DNA from: an uncultured Burkholderiales bacterium
GTDB taxonomy: Bacteria; Pseudomonadota; Gammaproteobacteria; Burkholderiales; Burkholderiaceae_C
Direction of reading: 5' to 3'
DNA: 64,000 nt
NCBI GenBank assembly: GCA_903820745.1
Contig: CAIJIT010000289.1
Location: 1 to 64,000 of the forward strand
Part shown: positions 42,574-50,171 of the stretch, one piece after another
Numbering within the stretch: position 1 is the stretch's first letter
How the letters are laid out: each line of letters starts with the position of its first letter
Program-made: the position numbers and the translations under genes
The notes under the pieces: generated by a model
The model's input: the letters and a program-made list of their open reading frames with translations, nothing else
Databases searched by the model: none
Told to the model about the DNA's origin: nothing

Positions 42574-43827
42574 TTACTGGCAAACCGGTGCATCGCGGCC
42601 GGCAGGTATCTTGGTCAGGAATTGCTCAACCGGAAAACCCAAAGTCTGGTTGACGCGCTGCTTGCTGATCATCTTCAGATAGAGCGAACCATCCGGCCGT
42701 TCCGCCACTTCGGACAGGTAGTTGTCGACGATGCCCTGGCGGTTGGCGTCGAGTTCGACCAAGCCCATCGGCGACGGCATCTTCAGCGCCTGCATCGCAT
42801 CGCGGAACTTCTTGTGGTTGTCCGACAGGTCGCCGTTGACCTTGGCCAAAGCCGCCATCGAGGCCTTGGTGTTGATGTAATAGGTCATCGCGTTGAACGA
42901 CGGCGAGCCCAATCCGTCCGGGTATTTCTTCTGGTAAGCCGCGACCAAGGCGACCCACATCGGGTCGGTGTTGCTCTCGGTGATCGGGCCGGCAGTAACG
43001 ACGCCAACCGTGCCTTTCTTGAAGTTGCCCTTGGTGCTCAGTACGTTCCGGTCGACCGTCGCAGTGCCGGAAATGATCGGCTTCTTGCCGCCGGCCTGCT
43101 GATACTGGGTCAGGAAATTGACCGCATCGGCACCTGCGACCAGCAGGTAGATCGCGTCGATATTGTCCGGAATCTTGGCGATGATGGAGTTGTAATCCTT
43201 GGTGCCCAGCGGCGCCCAGAAGCGCTGCGCAATCCGTCCGCCCTTCGGACAGAACTCGGAAATAAAGCCGGCCACCTGGCTGTACGGGAAAGCGTAATCG
43301 TCACCCACCGAGACAATGTTGCGGTAGCCCTTGACGTCATAGGCATAGTTGCCCAATCCGGCCTGCCATTGCGCGCCGTCGCCGGTGAATCGGTACAGGT
43401 TGGGTGCAGCATCCTTGAGCGTCAATTCCTGCGCAGCCGAGGTGCCTTGCACGAAGGTCTTGTTCGGCTGCGTTTTGGCGTATTCCTTGATCGCGAGGCC
43501 CTCGCCGCCGGCCAGCGGCCCGATCAGGATGTCGACATTGTCCTGCTCGATCAGCTTCTTGGCCTTGCCCAGCGCCACGTCAGGGCGCCCATTGGACGAT
43601 TCTTTCAGCACCACGATCTTCTTGTTGCCGATCATGTATTTGATTTCGTCGAGCGCGAGCTCGGTGCCGCGGATGGCGTCCTGCCCGGAAAGCGCCAGCG
43701 CGCCTTCCAGCGGCGCGATCAGGCCGATCTTGATGGTGGCCTGTTGCGCCGCCGCGGTGCCGGCAAACGCCGCCATGGTCAGCACGAACAGGGGTTTCAA
43801 CATGCATCCAGATTGACGTCTTTTCAT
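42574..43827 (-). CDS. livK: Branched-chain-type ABC transporter periplasmic binding protein
   Basis: 417-residue type I periplasmic binding protein. The signal peptide is MLKPLFVLTMAAFAGTAAA preceded by a short basic leader, and mature sequence begins QQATIKIGLIAPLEGALALS. Family features include GPLAGGEGLAIKEYAKTQPN and YDVKGYRNIVSVGDDYAFPY. The start at 43827 is supported by AAGGAG about 6 nt upstream and one-base overlap with the livM stop (TAATG); the Met at 43803 would still leave a signal peptide. Ligand unknown; the sequence is closer in style to aromatic/amide binding members than to leucine-binding ones, which is an impression only. Confidence 0.85.
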   Translation of the reverse strand: MKRRQSGCMLKPLFVLTMAAFAGTAAAQQATIKIGLIAPLEGALALSGQDAIRGTELALDEIKYMIGNKKIVVLKESSNGRPDVALGKAKKLIEQDNVDILIGPLAGGEGLAIKEYAKTQPNKTFVQGTSAAQELTLKDAAPNLYRFTGDGAQWQAGLGNYAYDVKGYRNIVSVGDDYAFPYSQVAGFISEFCPKGGRIAQRFWAPLGTKDYNSIIAKIPDNIDAIYLLVAGADAVNFLTQYQQAGGKKPIISGTATVDRNVLSTKGNFKKGTVGVVTAGPITESNTDPMWVALVAAYQKKYPDGLGSPSFNAMTYYINTKASMAALAKVNGDLSDNHKKFRDAMQALKMPSPMGLVELDANRQGIVDNYLSEVAERPDGSLYLKMISKQRVNQTLGFPVEQFLTKIPAGRDAPVCQ

Positions 43828-44804
43828 TACAGTCTCCTTTTGTGATTGAAATCCGGGATCAAGCCAAGGATTCCGTTTGGCGAAAAATACAGGACCAGCA
43901 AGAAAGTCGCGCCGACCAGCAGGTTGAAACGCTCGCGACTGAACACCTCGGAGGCAAACACCTCCAGCAGCACATAGACCACCGCGCCGACGAAAGCGCC
44001 CAGCGGACGCTTCTGCCCGCCCAGTACGGCGATCACGAGGATCGCGACATTGGCATTGACGTCGATCGATCCGGGTGAAATCTGCGCGTTGTACCAGGCC
44101 AGCAGGATGCCGCCGATACCGGCGATGAAGCCCGAGATCGTGAAGGCGACGACCTTGTAACGGGCGACGTTGTAGCCCAGCGCCTTGAGCCGGCGCGGGT
44201 TGTCACGAATCGATTTCAGCGTCAGACCGAGCGGGGTTTTTTCCAGATGCAGCACGATCGCCATCAGCAGCGTGGCGCAGCCCAGGATCAACCAGTAAAT
44301 GCTCTGTACATGGGTCCAGGCGCGGTTGCCGCTGGCGTCAGCGCGCAAAAAGGCCGGGATCACGATGCCGGAAATACCGTCTGAGCCATTGAAGATTTCC
44401 ATGTTCTGCTGCACAAAAAACAGCGTGGCCACGCCGACGGCCAGCGTGAACATCAGCAGATACACCTCGTAGGAACGCTGCGAAATCCAGCCAATCAAGG
44501 CGGCCACAAGCACCGCTGCGGCCAGCGACAAGGGCGCTGCCAGTTGCCAGGGCAGGGCCAGTCCCATGCCGGTGGCATTGGCACTGAGCAGGGCGATGCC
44601 GTAACCGGCAACCCCGGCGATCGTCATCTGGCACAGCGACACCATGCCGCAAAAGCTTGATAAAAAGGTCAGACTCAGCGCCACGATGCCCAGGGCAAAT
44701 GCGCGCGCCAGGATGTTCAGGGTCCAGAATTCGGGCAGGTACAGCGGCGCGCCAAGCAGCAGCAGCGCCGCCAGCGCCATGGCCGAAAGCTTCAGCGGCT
44801 GCAT
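43827..44804 (-). CDS. livM: Branched-chain-type ABC transporter permease LivM
   Basis: 325-residue membrane permease with eight to nine helices. Characteristic stretches are ALSLTFLSSFCGMVSLCQMT and the coupling motif TPLGLTLKSIRDNPRRLKAL, followed by VVAFTISGFIAGIGGILLAW. It overlaps livH and livK by one base each, so the five transporter genes are read as one unit. Confidence 0.92.
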   Translation of the reverse strand: MQPLKLSAMALAALLLLGAPLYLPEFWTLNILARAFALGIVALSLTFLSSFCGMVSLCQMTIAGVAGYGIALLSANATGMGLALPWQLAAPLSLAAAVLVAALIGWISQRSYEVYLLMFTLAVGVATLFFVQQNMEIFNGSDGISGIVIPAFLRADASGNRAWTHVQSIYWLILGCATLLMAIVLHLEKTPLGLTLKSIRDNPRRLKALGYNVARYKVVAFTISGFIAGIGGILLAWYNAQISPGSIDVNANVAILVIAVLGGQKRPLGAFVGAVVYVLLEVFASEVFSRERFNLLVGATFLLVLYFSPNGILGLIPDFNHKRRL

Positions 44805-45661
44805 CAGACTCTCCCGTACAAGCCGTTGGGCCGCAAGGCGAGCACCGCCATCATCAGGCCGAAGGTGATCGTGATCGCATAGTTCGGGATATAGGCCAGC
44901 CCCAGTTGCTCCGACACGCCGACCATCAAGGCGCCGATTGCTGCACCCTTCAGGCTGCCCATGCCGCCGATGATCACCACCACCAGCGACGACAGCAGGA
45001 AACGTGCATCCTCGCCCGGTGAGATCGAGAACACCGAACTGCCAACGGTGCCGGCCATGCCGCAGACAAAGGCGCCCAGCATGAACACGATCAGGTAGTA
45101 GTAATGGACATTGAACCCCAGGGCCGCCAGCATCACGCGGTCGTCGACGCCGGCACGCACCGCCATGCCGAGCTTGGTCTTGGCCAGGATCAGCCAGAGC
45201 GCCACACCGGTCAGGATCGCGATCGCCATGCAGGCCAGCCGGACCATCGAATAGCTGCCGATCAGCGGCAGGCTGGCCGCACCTTCGATCAATTGCGGCA
45301 GTTCGAATTGGTAGGTCAGCGGGCCGAATGTCAGCAGCAACAAGTCGGCGGCGATGATCGAAAAGCCCACCGTCAGCAAGGCCTGGCGCAGGTTGTCGCC
45401 TTCGGCGCGACGCAACAGCACCAGATGCATGAAGGCGCCGACAGCCGCCGCAGCCACCGCGCCGGCCAGCATGCCGAGCAACCAGCTCGAGCTTTTGTCG
45501 GCCACGGCGTAGCCGATGTAGGCGCCGATCAGGTAGAGCGAACCATGGGCCAGGTTGACCGTTCGCAGCAGCCCGAAGATCAGGCTGAAGCCGCTGGCCA
45601 CCATGAAATACACCGCGCCCGAGGTCAGCCCGTTCAACAGGACGATCAGGATCTGTTTCAC
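44804..45661 (-). CDS. livH: Branched-chain-type ABC transporter permease LivH
   Basis: 285-residue membrane permease with seven to eight helices. LivH features are NGLTSGAVYFMVASGFSLIF with GLLRTVNLAHGSLYLIGAYI, and the coupling motif TKLGMAVRAGVDDRVMLAAL. It is the first transporter gene, 10 bp downstream of the amidohydrolase gene, so the hydrolase and the importer are probably co-expressed. Confidence 0.92.
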   Translation of the reverse strand: MKQILIVLLNGLTSGAVYFMVASGFSLIFGLLRTVNLAHGSLYLIGAYIGYAVADKSSSWLLGMLAGAVAAAAVGAFMHLVLLRRAEGDNLRQALLTVGFSIIAADLLLLTFGPLTYQFELPQLIEGAASLPLIGSYSMVRLACMAIAILTGVALWLILAKTKLGMAVRAGVDDRVMLAALGFNVHYYYLIVFMLGAFVCGMAGTVGSSVFSISPGEDARFLLSSLVVVIIGGMGSLKGAAIGALMVGVSEQLGLAYIPNYAITITFGLMMAVLALRPNGLYGRV

Positions 45662-45671
45662 GGGTTGCTTG

Positions 45672-46565
45672 TTACTTCAGCTGGTAGACGCTTGCAGCCG
45701 TGTTGTAGAAGATCTGATCCAGATCGGCCTGCGAAACCGGCCCGATCGCCATGATCATGTCGGACACATAGGTTTCGTAGCTGGTCCACATTTTCTCGAT
45801 CGGGAAGTTCGATCCGAACATGCACCGGTCAGTGCCGAAACTGGCCAGCGACTCCTGCACGACCGGCCGCATCAGGTCGGCCGAGCAGCGGTGCTCGAAG
45901 GTGTTCAGGCCCGAGAACTTGACGTACAAATTCTTGTGCTGACCCAGCTCCTTGATGCCGTCAGACCAGATTTTCCAGCCTGCGGGGCTGCGGTCTTCCG
46001 GCATGCCGGCATGATTGAGGATGAAAGGCAGGTCGCCGAAAGCGTCGAGCATGCCGCGGATCGGTTTCATCTGCGACGGAAAGATCTGCAGGTCGAAGGG
46101 CAGGCCACGCTCGGCCACGCGGCGCAGGCCATCGCGCCACTTGGGCGAATCGAACAGCACCGGGTCTTCGACATAAGCCCAGTTCGGGTTCTGGTGCCAG
46201 TGAATCTGCTGGCGCACGCCGCAGACATTGCGGAACGCGATTTGTGCGTCGAGCTTGGCTTCGACATCGTCAGCGCTCAGGTCGATATAGGCGACGATGC
46301 CATGCGGGAAGCCGCTGCGGTCGGCCACCGACTGCAGCCAGGCGGTTTCATCGATCGAGCGCTTCGGGTCCCAGTTGCATTGCACATAGACCGACTTCAC
46401 GACATTGAACTTGCCATGGTCGGCGATGTACTCCTCGACCGGATAGTCGCGGCGGATCGCTTCATAGGGCCCAAAGATGCGCGGGCGCGGTTCCTCGGCC
46501 AGCCAGGGGACGTCTTTCTTGAGCCAGATATGGTGATGTGAATCGATGATGCGAGTCGGGCTCAT
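45672..46565 (-). CDS. Amidohydrolase family (TIM-barrel) hydrolase
   Basis: 297-residue metal-dependent hydrolase of the amidohydrolase-2 type, related to lactonases such as L-fuconolactonase and 2-pyrone-4,6-dicarboxylate hydrolase. Metal-site motifs are IIDSHHHIWLKKD at the N-terminus, VYVQCNWDPKRS, FILNHAGMPEDRS and FGTDRCMFGSNFPIEKMW near the end. It heads the operon with livHMKGF and a FAH-family enzyme, so it probably opens a lactone or hydrolyses a ring product. Substrate unknown. ATG at 46565; the 180 bp to the LysR gene hold no gene. Confidence 0.82.
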   Translation of the reverse strand: MSPTRIIDSHHHIWLKKDVPWLAEEPRPRIFGPYEAIRRDYPVEEYIADHGKFNVVKSVYVQCNWDPKRSIDETAWLQSVADRSGFPHGIVAYIDLSADDVEAKLDAQIAFRNVCGVRQQIHWHQNPNWAYVEDPVLFDSPKWRDGLRRVAERGLPFDLQIFPSQMKPIRGMLDAFGDLPFILNHAGMPEDRSPAGWKIWSDGIKELGQHKNLYVKFSGLNTFEHRCSADLMRPVVQESLASFGTDRCMFGSNFPIEKMWTSYETYVSDMIMAIGPVSQADLDQIFYNTAASVYQLK

Positions 46566-46745
46566 GCGGTCTCCTGAGATTTGATATTTGAGGGTCTTGC
46601 CGTTGCGGCAGTCAGGCCGACTCGCGTCGTGCGACCTGTTTGCCAGCTTGTGTCGGGCGTATTCAATGCCGGCTGATGGTACTTCTGATCACTTGCAGGG
46701 TAAATGGGCGACGAGACCACAAACTACTATCAATGCCGATAGCAA

Positions 46746-47669
46746 TCAGGCCGCGGACTTGTCATGGTTCAGCCTCAGATTCTCGGAAAAATAGTCGATG
46801 AAGGCGCGCACCCGCGGCGAGAGATTGCGGGGCGAGAGGTAGACGATCGAGATGTTGATCGTGCCCAGCGTCCATTCCGGCAGCACCCGCACCAACTCGC
46901 CCGAACTCAATTCATCGCTGACCACATACTCGGCCACCGGCGTGATACCGGTGCCGTTGATGGCAAATTGTTTCAGCAACAGGCTGTTGTTGACGCTGCA
47001 AAATGAGTTGACCGTGACCCGCGCGGGGCGCCGGTTGCTGCTGCGCAGGTTCCAGGTATTGGTCTGCGGGTTGCGCGAGAAAACGATGCAGCGATGGCTG
47101 GTCAATTCCGCTGGCGTGGCGGGCACACCGTACTCGGCGAGATAGGCCGGCGAGGCGCAAAGAATGCGGTCGGTCTGCCCCAGCAGGCGCGAATTCAGCA
47201 GCGGATCGCGCGACACCTCCATCCGGATCGCGGCATCAATGCGATGTTCGGTGAGGTCGAGGAACTCATCCGAGCTGAGGATTTCGAGCTGAATCTGCGG
47301 ATAGGCAGCGGCGAAACCCGGCAACACCGACCCCAGTTTCACGATGCCGAAGGTCATCGGGACCGTGATGCGCAAGGGTCCGGCCAGATCGGCACGCTGG
47401 CCGGTGATGAAGTCCTGGGCGCGCCGGTAGCAGGTGACGATCTCGGTGCAATGCTGGTAATAGCCGATGCCAGCACTGGTCAGCGACACCGATCGGGTGG
47501 TGCGGTTCAAAAGCCGGGTGCCGATGCGCTTTTCCAGTCGGGTGACCGTGCGCGACAGGTTGGCGGGTTCCACCCCCAGCGACTGCGCCGCCTTGGCGAA
47601 ACTCATGCAGTCGGCCACGGTCACAAAGGCCATGATGTCGGCGAAGTTCTGTCCGTCGGGTATGCGCAT
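46746..47669 (-). CDS. LysR-family transcriptional regulator (1)
   Basis: 307-residue LysR regulator. The winged helix covers about residues 8-66 (FVTVADCMSFAKAAQSLGVE, then NLSRTVTRLEKRIGTRLLNR); the effector-binding domain follows from about residue 93 (GPLRITVPMTFGIVKLGSVL). It belongs to the CrgA-like group by its N-terminal pattern. It is transcribed in the same direction as the hydrolase-transporter operon downstream and the SnoaL-like gene upstream; its target is unknown. Confidence 0.92.
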   Translation of the reverse strand: MRIPDGQNFADIMAFVTVADCMSFAKAAQSLGVEPANLSRTVTRLEKRIGTRLLNRTTRSVSLTSAGIGYYQHCTEIVTCYRRAQDFITGQRADLAGPLRITVPMTFGIVKLGSVLPGFAAAYPQIQLEILSSDEFLDLTEHRIDAAIRMEVSRDPLLNSRLLGQTDRILCASPAYLAEYGVPATPAELTSHRCIVFSRNPQTNTWNLRSSNRRPARVTVNSFCSVNNSLLLKQFAINGTGITPVAEYVVSDELSSGELVRVLPEWTLGTINISIVYLSPRNLSPRVRAFIDYFSENLRLNHDKSAA

Positions 47670-47714
47670 CGGTTTCCTGTCTGGCCCTGCTGGCTTGCGA
47701 AAAGTTCGCCCTAC

Positions 47715-48140
47715 TCAGGTCGACTTGGGAAAAGTGAATTCGGGGTGCAGGTCAAGCCTTGCGATGCGCGGCCTGTCGCCGCTGCTGAACTGCGCATTGA
47801 CCCGGAAGAGGCCCAGCGGGGCTGTGATCAGCACCGGCGGCACCGGCGTCCGCCCGTTGTCGCTGGCATAGGCGCTCAGGTAGGCGACGACGTTGCCGTC
47901 GCTGTCGTCGGTGACCAGGAAATTGCTGACGATGTGGCAGATGTAATAGGTCGCCGGGCGCGCCTGCATGGCCTGCAGGATGTCGGCATGACCATTCAGC
48001 AATCGACCCTGGCGCAGCCAGACACCATCGGGCTCGAACAGGTCCACCAAGTCCTCATAACGGCGCCGGTCGAGGTAATAAAACAGCCGCGTCAGTTGCT
48101 GCTGGCAATGCCATTCGCGTTGCATGTCGACTTCCATCAT
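47715..48140 (-). CDS. SnoaL/NTF2-like domain protein
   Basis: 141-residue protein with an NTF2-like alpha+beta fold: helices QQQLTRLFYYLDRRRYEDLV, LFEPDGVWLRQGRLLNGHAD, then HIVSNFLVTDDSDGNVVAYL. Such proteins act as small hydrolases or isomerases or as small subunits of ring-hydroxylating dioxygenases; no large subunit is nearby. ATG at 48140. It lies between the second FAH gene and the LysR gene in the unassigned catabolic block, so it may handle an intermediate of that pathway. Confidence 0.72.
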   Translation of the reverse strand: MMEVDMQREWHCQQQLTRLFYYLDRRRYEDLVDLFEPDGVWLRQGRLLNGHADILQAMQARPATYYICHIVSNFLVTDDSDGNVVAYLSAYASDNGRTPVPPVLITAPLGLFRVNAQFSSGDRPRIARLDLHPEFTFPKST

Positions 48141-48214
48141 TCGTCCCCCTGTGGCTGTAACAGCCCGTTCATAGATGCCTGCAAGTCAGCCCGAAGGCCG
48201 CTCGCGTACGGCTG

Positions 48215-49057
48215 CTAGGCCCCGGCTTGCACCGGGTTCGACAACCGGCCGATCTTCGATATTTCCACTTCCACCAAGTCACCTGGCCGCAGCCACAGCG
48301 GCGGCTTGCGGGCAAAGCCCACGCCTTCAGGCGTGCCGGTTGCGATCACATCGCCGGGACGCAATTCGGTCCAGCTCGAGATATAGGCAATGATGCCGGC
48401 GACATCGCAGATCATGTCGTCAATCCCCTTGCTTTGCACGACGACGCCATTGATGCTTGTGCTCAGATGCAATCGCGAGGGGTCGGGAATTTCGTCGGTG
48501 GTGACGATGCAAGGACCCAGCGGGCCGGTGCTGGGGAAGTTCTTGCCGGCGATGAGGAAATGCTTGAATTGCACGTCGCGCACCGAGCCGTCGTTGAAAC
48601 AGGTATAGCCAAACACATGGTCCAGCGCGCTGCTGGCCGGTATATGACGGCCACCGCGGCCGATCACGATCGCCAGCTCGCCTTCGAAATCGAAGTCGTC
48701 CGACATCGCAGGCTTGATCATCGGCGCGCCGGAGCCGACCAGGGTATCGGCAAAGCGCGTGAAGACTTGCGGGAATACCGGAATCGGGAAACCGCCTTCA
48801 GCCGCATGGGCTTTGTAGTTCAGGCCGACACAGAGGATCTTGCCCGGCTCGGGGATCGGTGGCAGCAAGCGCAGGTCGGCCAGCAAATGGTCGGCCGGCA
48901 GATCCGACAGCGTCGGATCGTGAAGCAGCGGACTGCCGATGGCCGAGCGCAAGTCGGGATATTGCGCGCCATAACGGCGGCCCAGGTCGATGACCTGGTC
49001 ACCGACCTGCAGACCCCAGGACGGCAAATCGCCAACAAGAAAACTGACCAGCTTCAT
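48215..49057 (-). CDS. Fumarylacetoacetate hydrolase family protein (2)
   Basis: 280-residue FAH-family enzyme, shorter than the first and clearly distinct. It shows GLNYKAHAAEGG, the E-x-E of DFEGELAIVIGRGGRHI, and GYTCFNDGSVRDVQFKH, with the usual C-terminal GDVIATGTPEGVGFARKPP. The ATG at 49057 (MKLVSFLVG) fits the family; the frame is open upstream. Divergent from the second LysR gene across 178 bp that contain a repeated LysR-type motif. It could hydrolyse an acylpyruvate-type product in the same pathway as the HyuAB pair. Confidence 0.87.
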   Translation of the reverse strand: MKLVSFLVGDLPSWGLQVGDQVIDLGRRYGAQYPDLRSAIGSPLLHDPTLSDLPADHLLADLRLLPPIPEPGKILCVGLNYKAHAAEGGFPIPVFPQVFTRFADTLVGSGAPMIKPAMSDDFDFEGELAIVIGRGGRHIPASSALDHVFGYTCFNDGSVRDVQFKHFLIAGKNFPSTGPLGPCIVTTDEIPDPSRLHLSTSINGVVVQSKGIDDMICDVAGIIAYISSWTELRPGDVIATGTPEGVGFARKPPLWLRPGDLVEVEISKIGRLSNPVQAGA

Positions 49058-49155
49058 CGATACTCCTTGGGTGGAACAGGGCCTGGCCATGCCGGGAACA
49101 GGACAACTTGGCAGCCGCGCCAGGAGAAATCCTAACCTGCGCCTTCAAAGCGGCA

Positions 49156-49183
49156 AAATCGAATGACGATATAAGGAAAATCC
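49156..49183. promoter_or_regulatory. Conserved 28-bp motif, copy 1 (LysR-box-like) between FAH and LysR genes
   Basis: The 28 bp match positions 54547-54574 upstream of hyuA at 23 sites. The left half contains ATCG-AATGA-CGAT, a short inverted repeat that includes a T-N11-A arrangement typical of LysR boxes. It sits about 53 bp before the LysR start and 99 bp from the FAH start. Likely recognised by the LysR protein encoded next to it. Confidence 0.55.
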
Positions 49184-49235
49184 GTGTGATGAATGGCTTC
49201 CTGCCCATCGGCTCAGTTCGCACAGGGAGCAGCGA

Positions 49236-50156
49236 ATGAAGCTGGCCGCCGTCGACCTCAACTTGCTGCTCGTGTTCGATGCGCTGATGCTCGAGCGCAA
49301 TGTGACGCGCGCCGGCAATCGGATCTGCCTGAGTCAGCCGGCGGTCAGCGCAGCGCTGAACCGTCTGCGTCATCTGACCCAGGACGAGTTGTTCATCCGC
49401 CGTGTCGACGGCATGCAGCCGACTGAACGCGCGCTGGCGCTGGAGGAGCCGATCAGGCACGCCTTGCAACAAATCAGCAGCGCCTTGGAGCCACCTGTTT
49501 TCAACCCTGCCGATACGCAGCGCAGCTTCAATATCGGGCTGAACGATCTGGGTGCGACGATGATCATGCCGCATCTGGCGGCCTGCCTTGGCCGCGATGC
49601 GCCCAAGGTCGACATCACCGTTGAACATGCCGATGGCGAGCAGGCCTTGCGGCTGCTGGAGGCCGGGCAGATCGACCTCGCGCTCGGCTTGTTCGACGAC
49701 ACCGGCAGCCGCTTCCGTTCAGTCAAGCTGTACGACATTCCCTGCTCCTGCGCGATGCGGAGCGACCATCCGCTGCTGAGCAGCACGCTCGACATCAAGG
49801 GTTTCGCCGACACGCCGCAACTGGCGATCAGCCAGGACGGCGGCATGGGGCGCATCATCGACCGCAGCCTCGACGAGCAGCATTTGCGTCGCCGGATTGC
49901 AATCACCATGCCGCATTTTCTGGCCGGCCTGTTTGTGCTCGGGCATACCGACCTGATCGCGGTGCTGCCGGACAAGCTGATCAAGCGCTTCGGTGTGGCC
50001 GCCGGTATCGTCGGCGTGGCCATTCCCTTTGCACCGGTGCAGATCGCCAGCACCCTGGTCTGGAATCCTCAGACCGACGCCAGCCCGCCGCATCAATGGT
50101 TGCGGCGCTTGCTGGTGCAAATCTGTGCCGAGCACAACCTCGACCGCTGGGAGTAA
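49236..50156 (+). CDS. LysR-family transcriptional regulator (2)
   Basis: 306-residue LysR regulator of the NodD/PcaQ-like style. The DNA-binding region covers about residues 5-65 (AVDLNLLLVFDALMLERNVT, AVSAALNRLRHLTQDELFIR), and the effector domain contains FNIGLNDLGATMIMPHLAAC. ATG at 49236 has GGGAG upstream. It is divergent from the FAH gene and convergent with hyuB. Because an almost identical 28-bp motif lies before it and before hyuA, it is the best candidate regulator of both the FAH gene and the hyuAB operon. Confidence 0.92.
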   Translation: MKLAAVDLNLLLVFDALMLERNVTRAGNRICLSQPAVSAALNRLRHLTQDELFIRRVDGMQPTERALALEEPIRHALQQISSALEPPVFNPADTQRSFNIGLNDLGATMIMPHLAACLGRDAPKVDITVEHADGEQALRLLEAGQIDLALGLFDDTGSRFRSVKLYDIPCSCAMRSDHPLLSSTLDIKGFADTPQLAISQDGGMGRIIDRSLDEQHLRRRIAITMPHFLAGLFVLGHTDLIAVLPDKLIKRFGVAAGIVGVAIPFAPVQIASTLVWNPQTDASPPHQWLRRLLVQICAEHNLDRWE

Positions 50157-50171
50157 TCCGCAGCAGTGGCT

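Noticed and set aside
42307-43845. Plus-strand open frame of about 512 codons opposite livG and livK
   Set aside because: Antisense to two confidently assigned transporter genes, no ribosome binding site and no recognisable domain.
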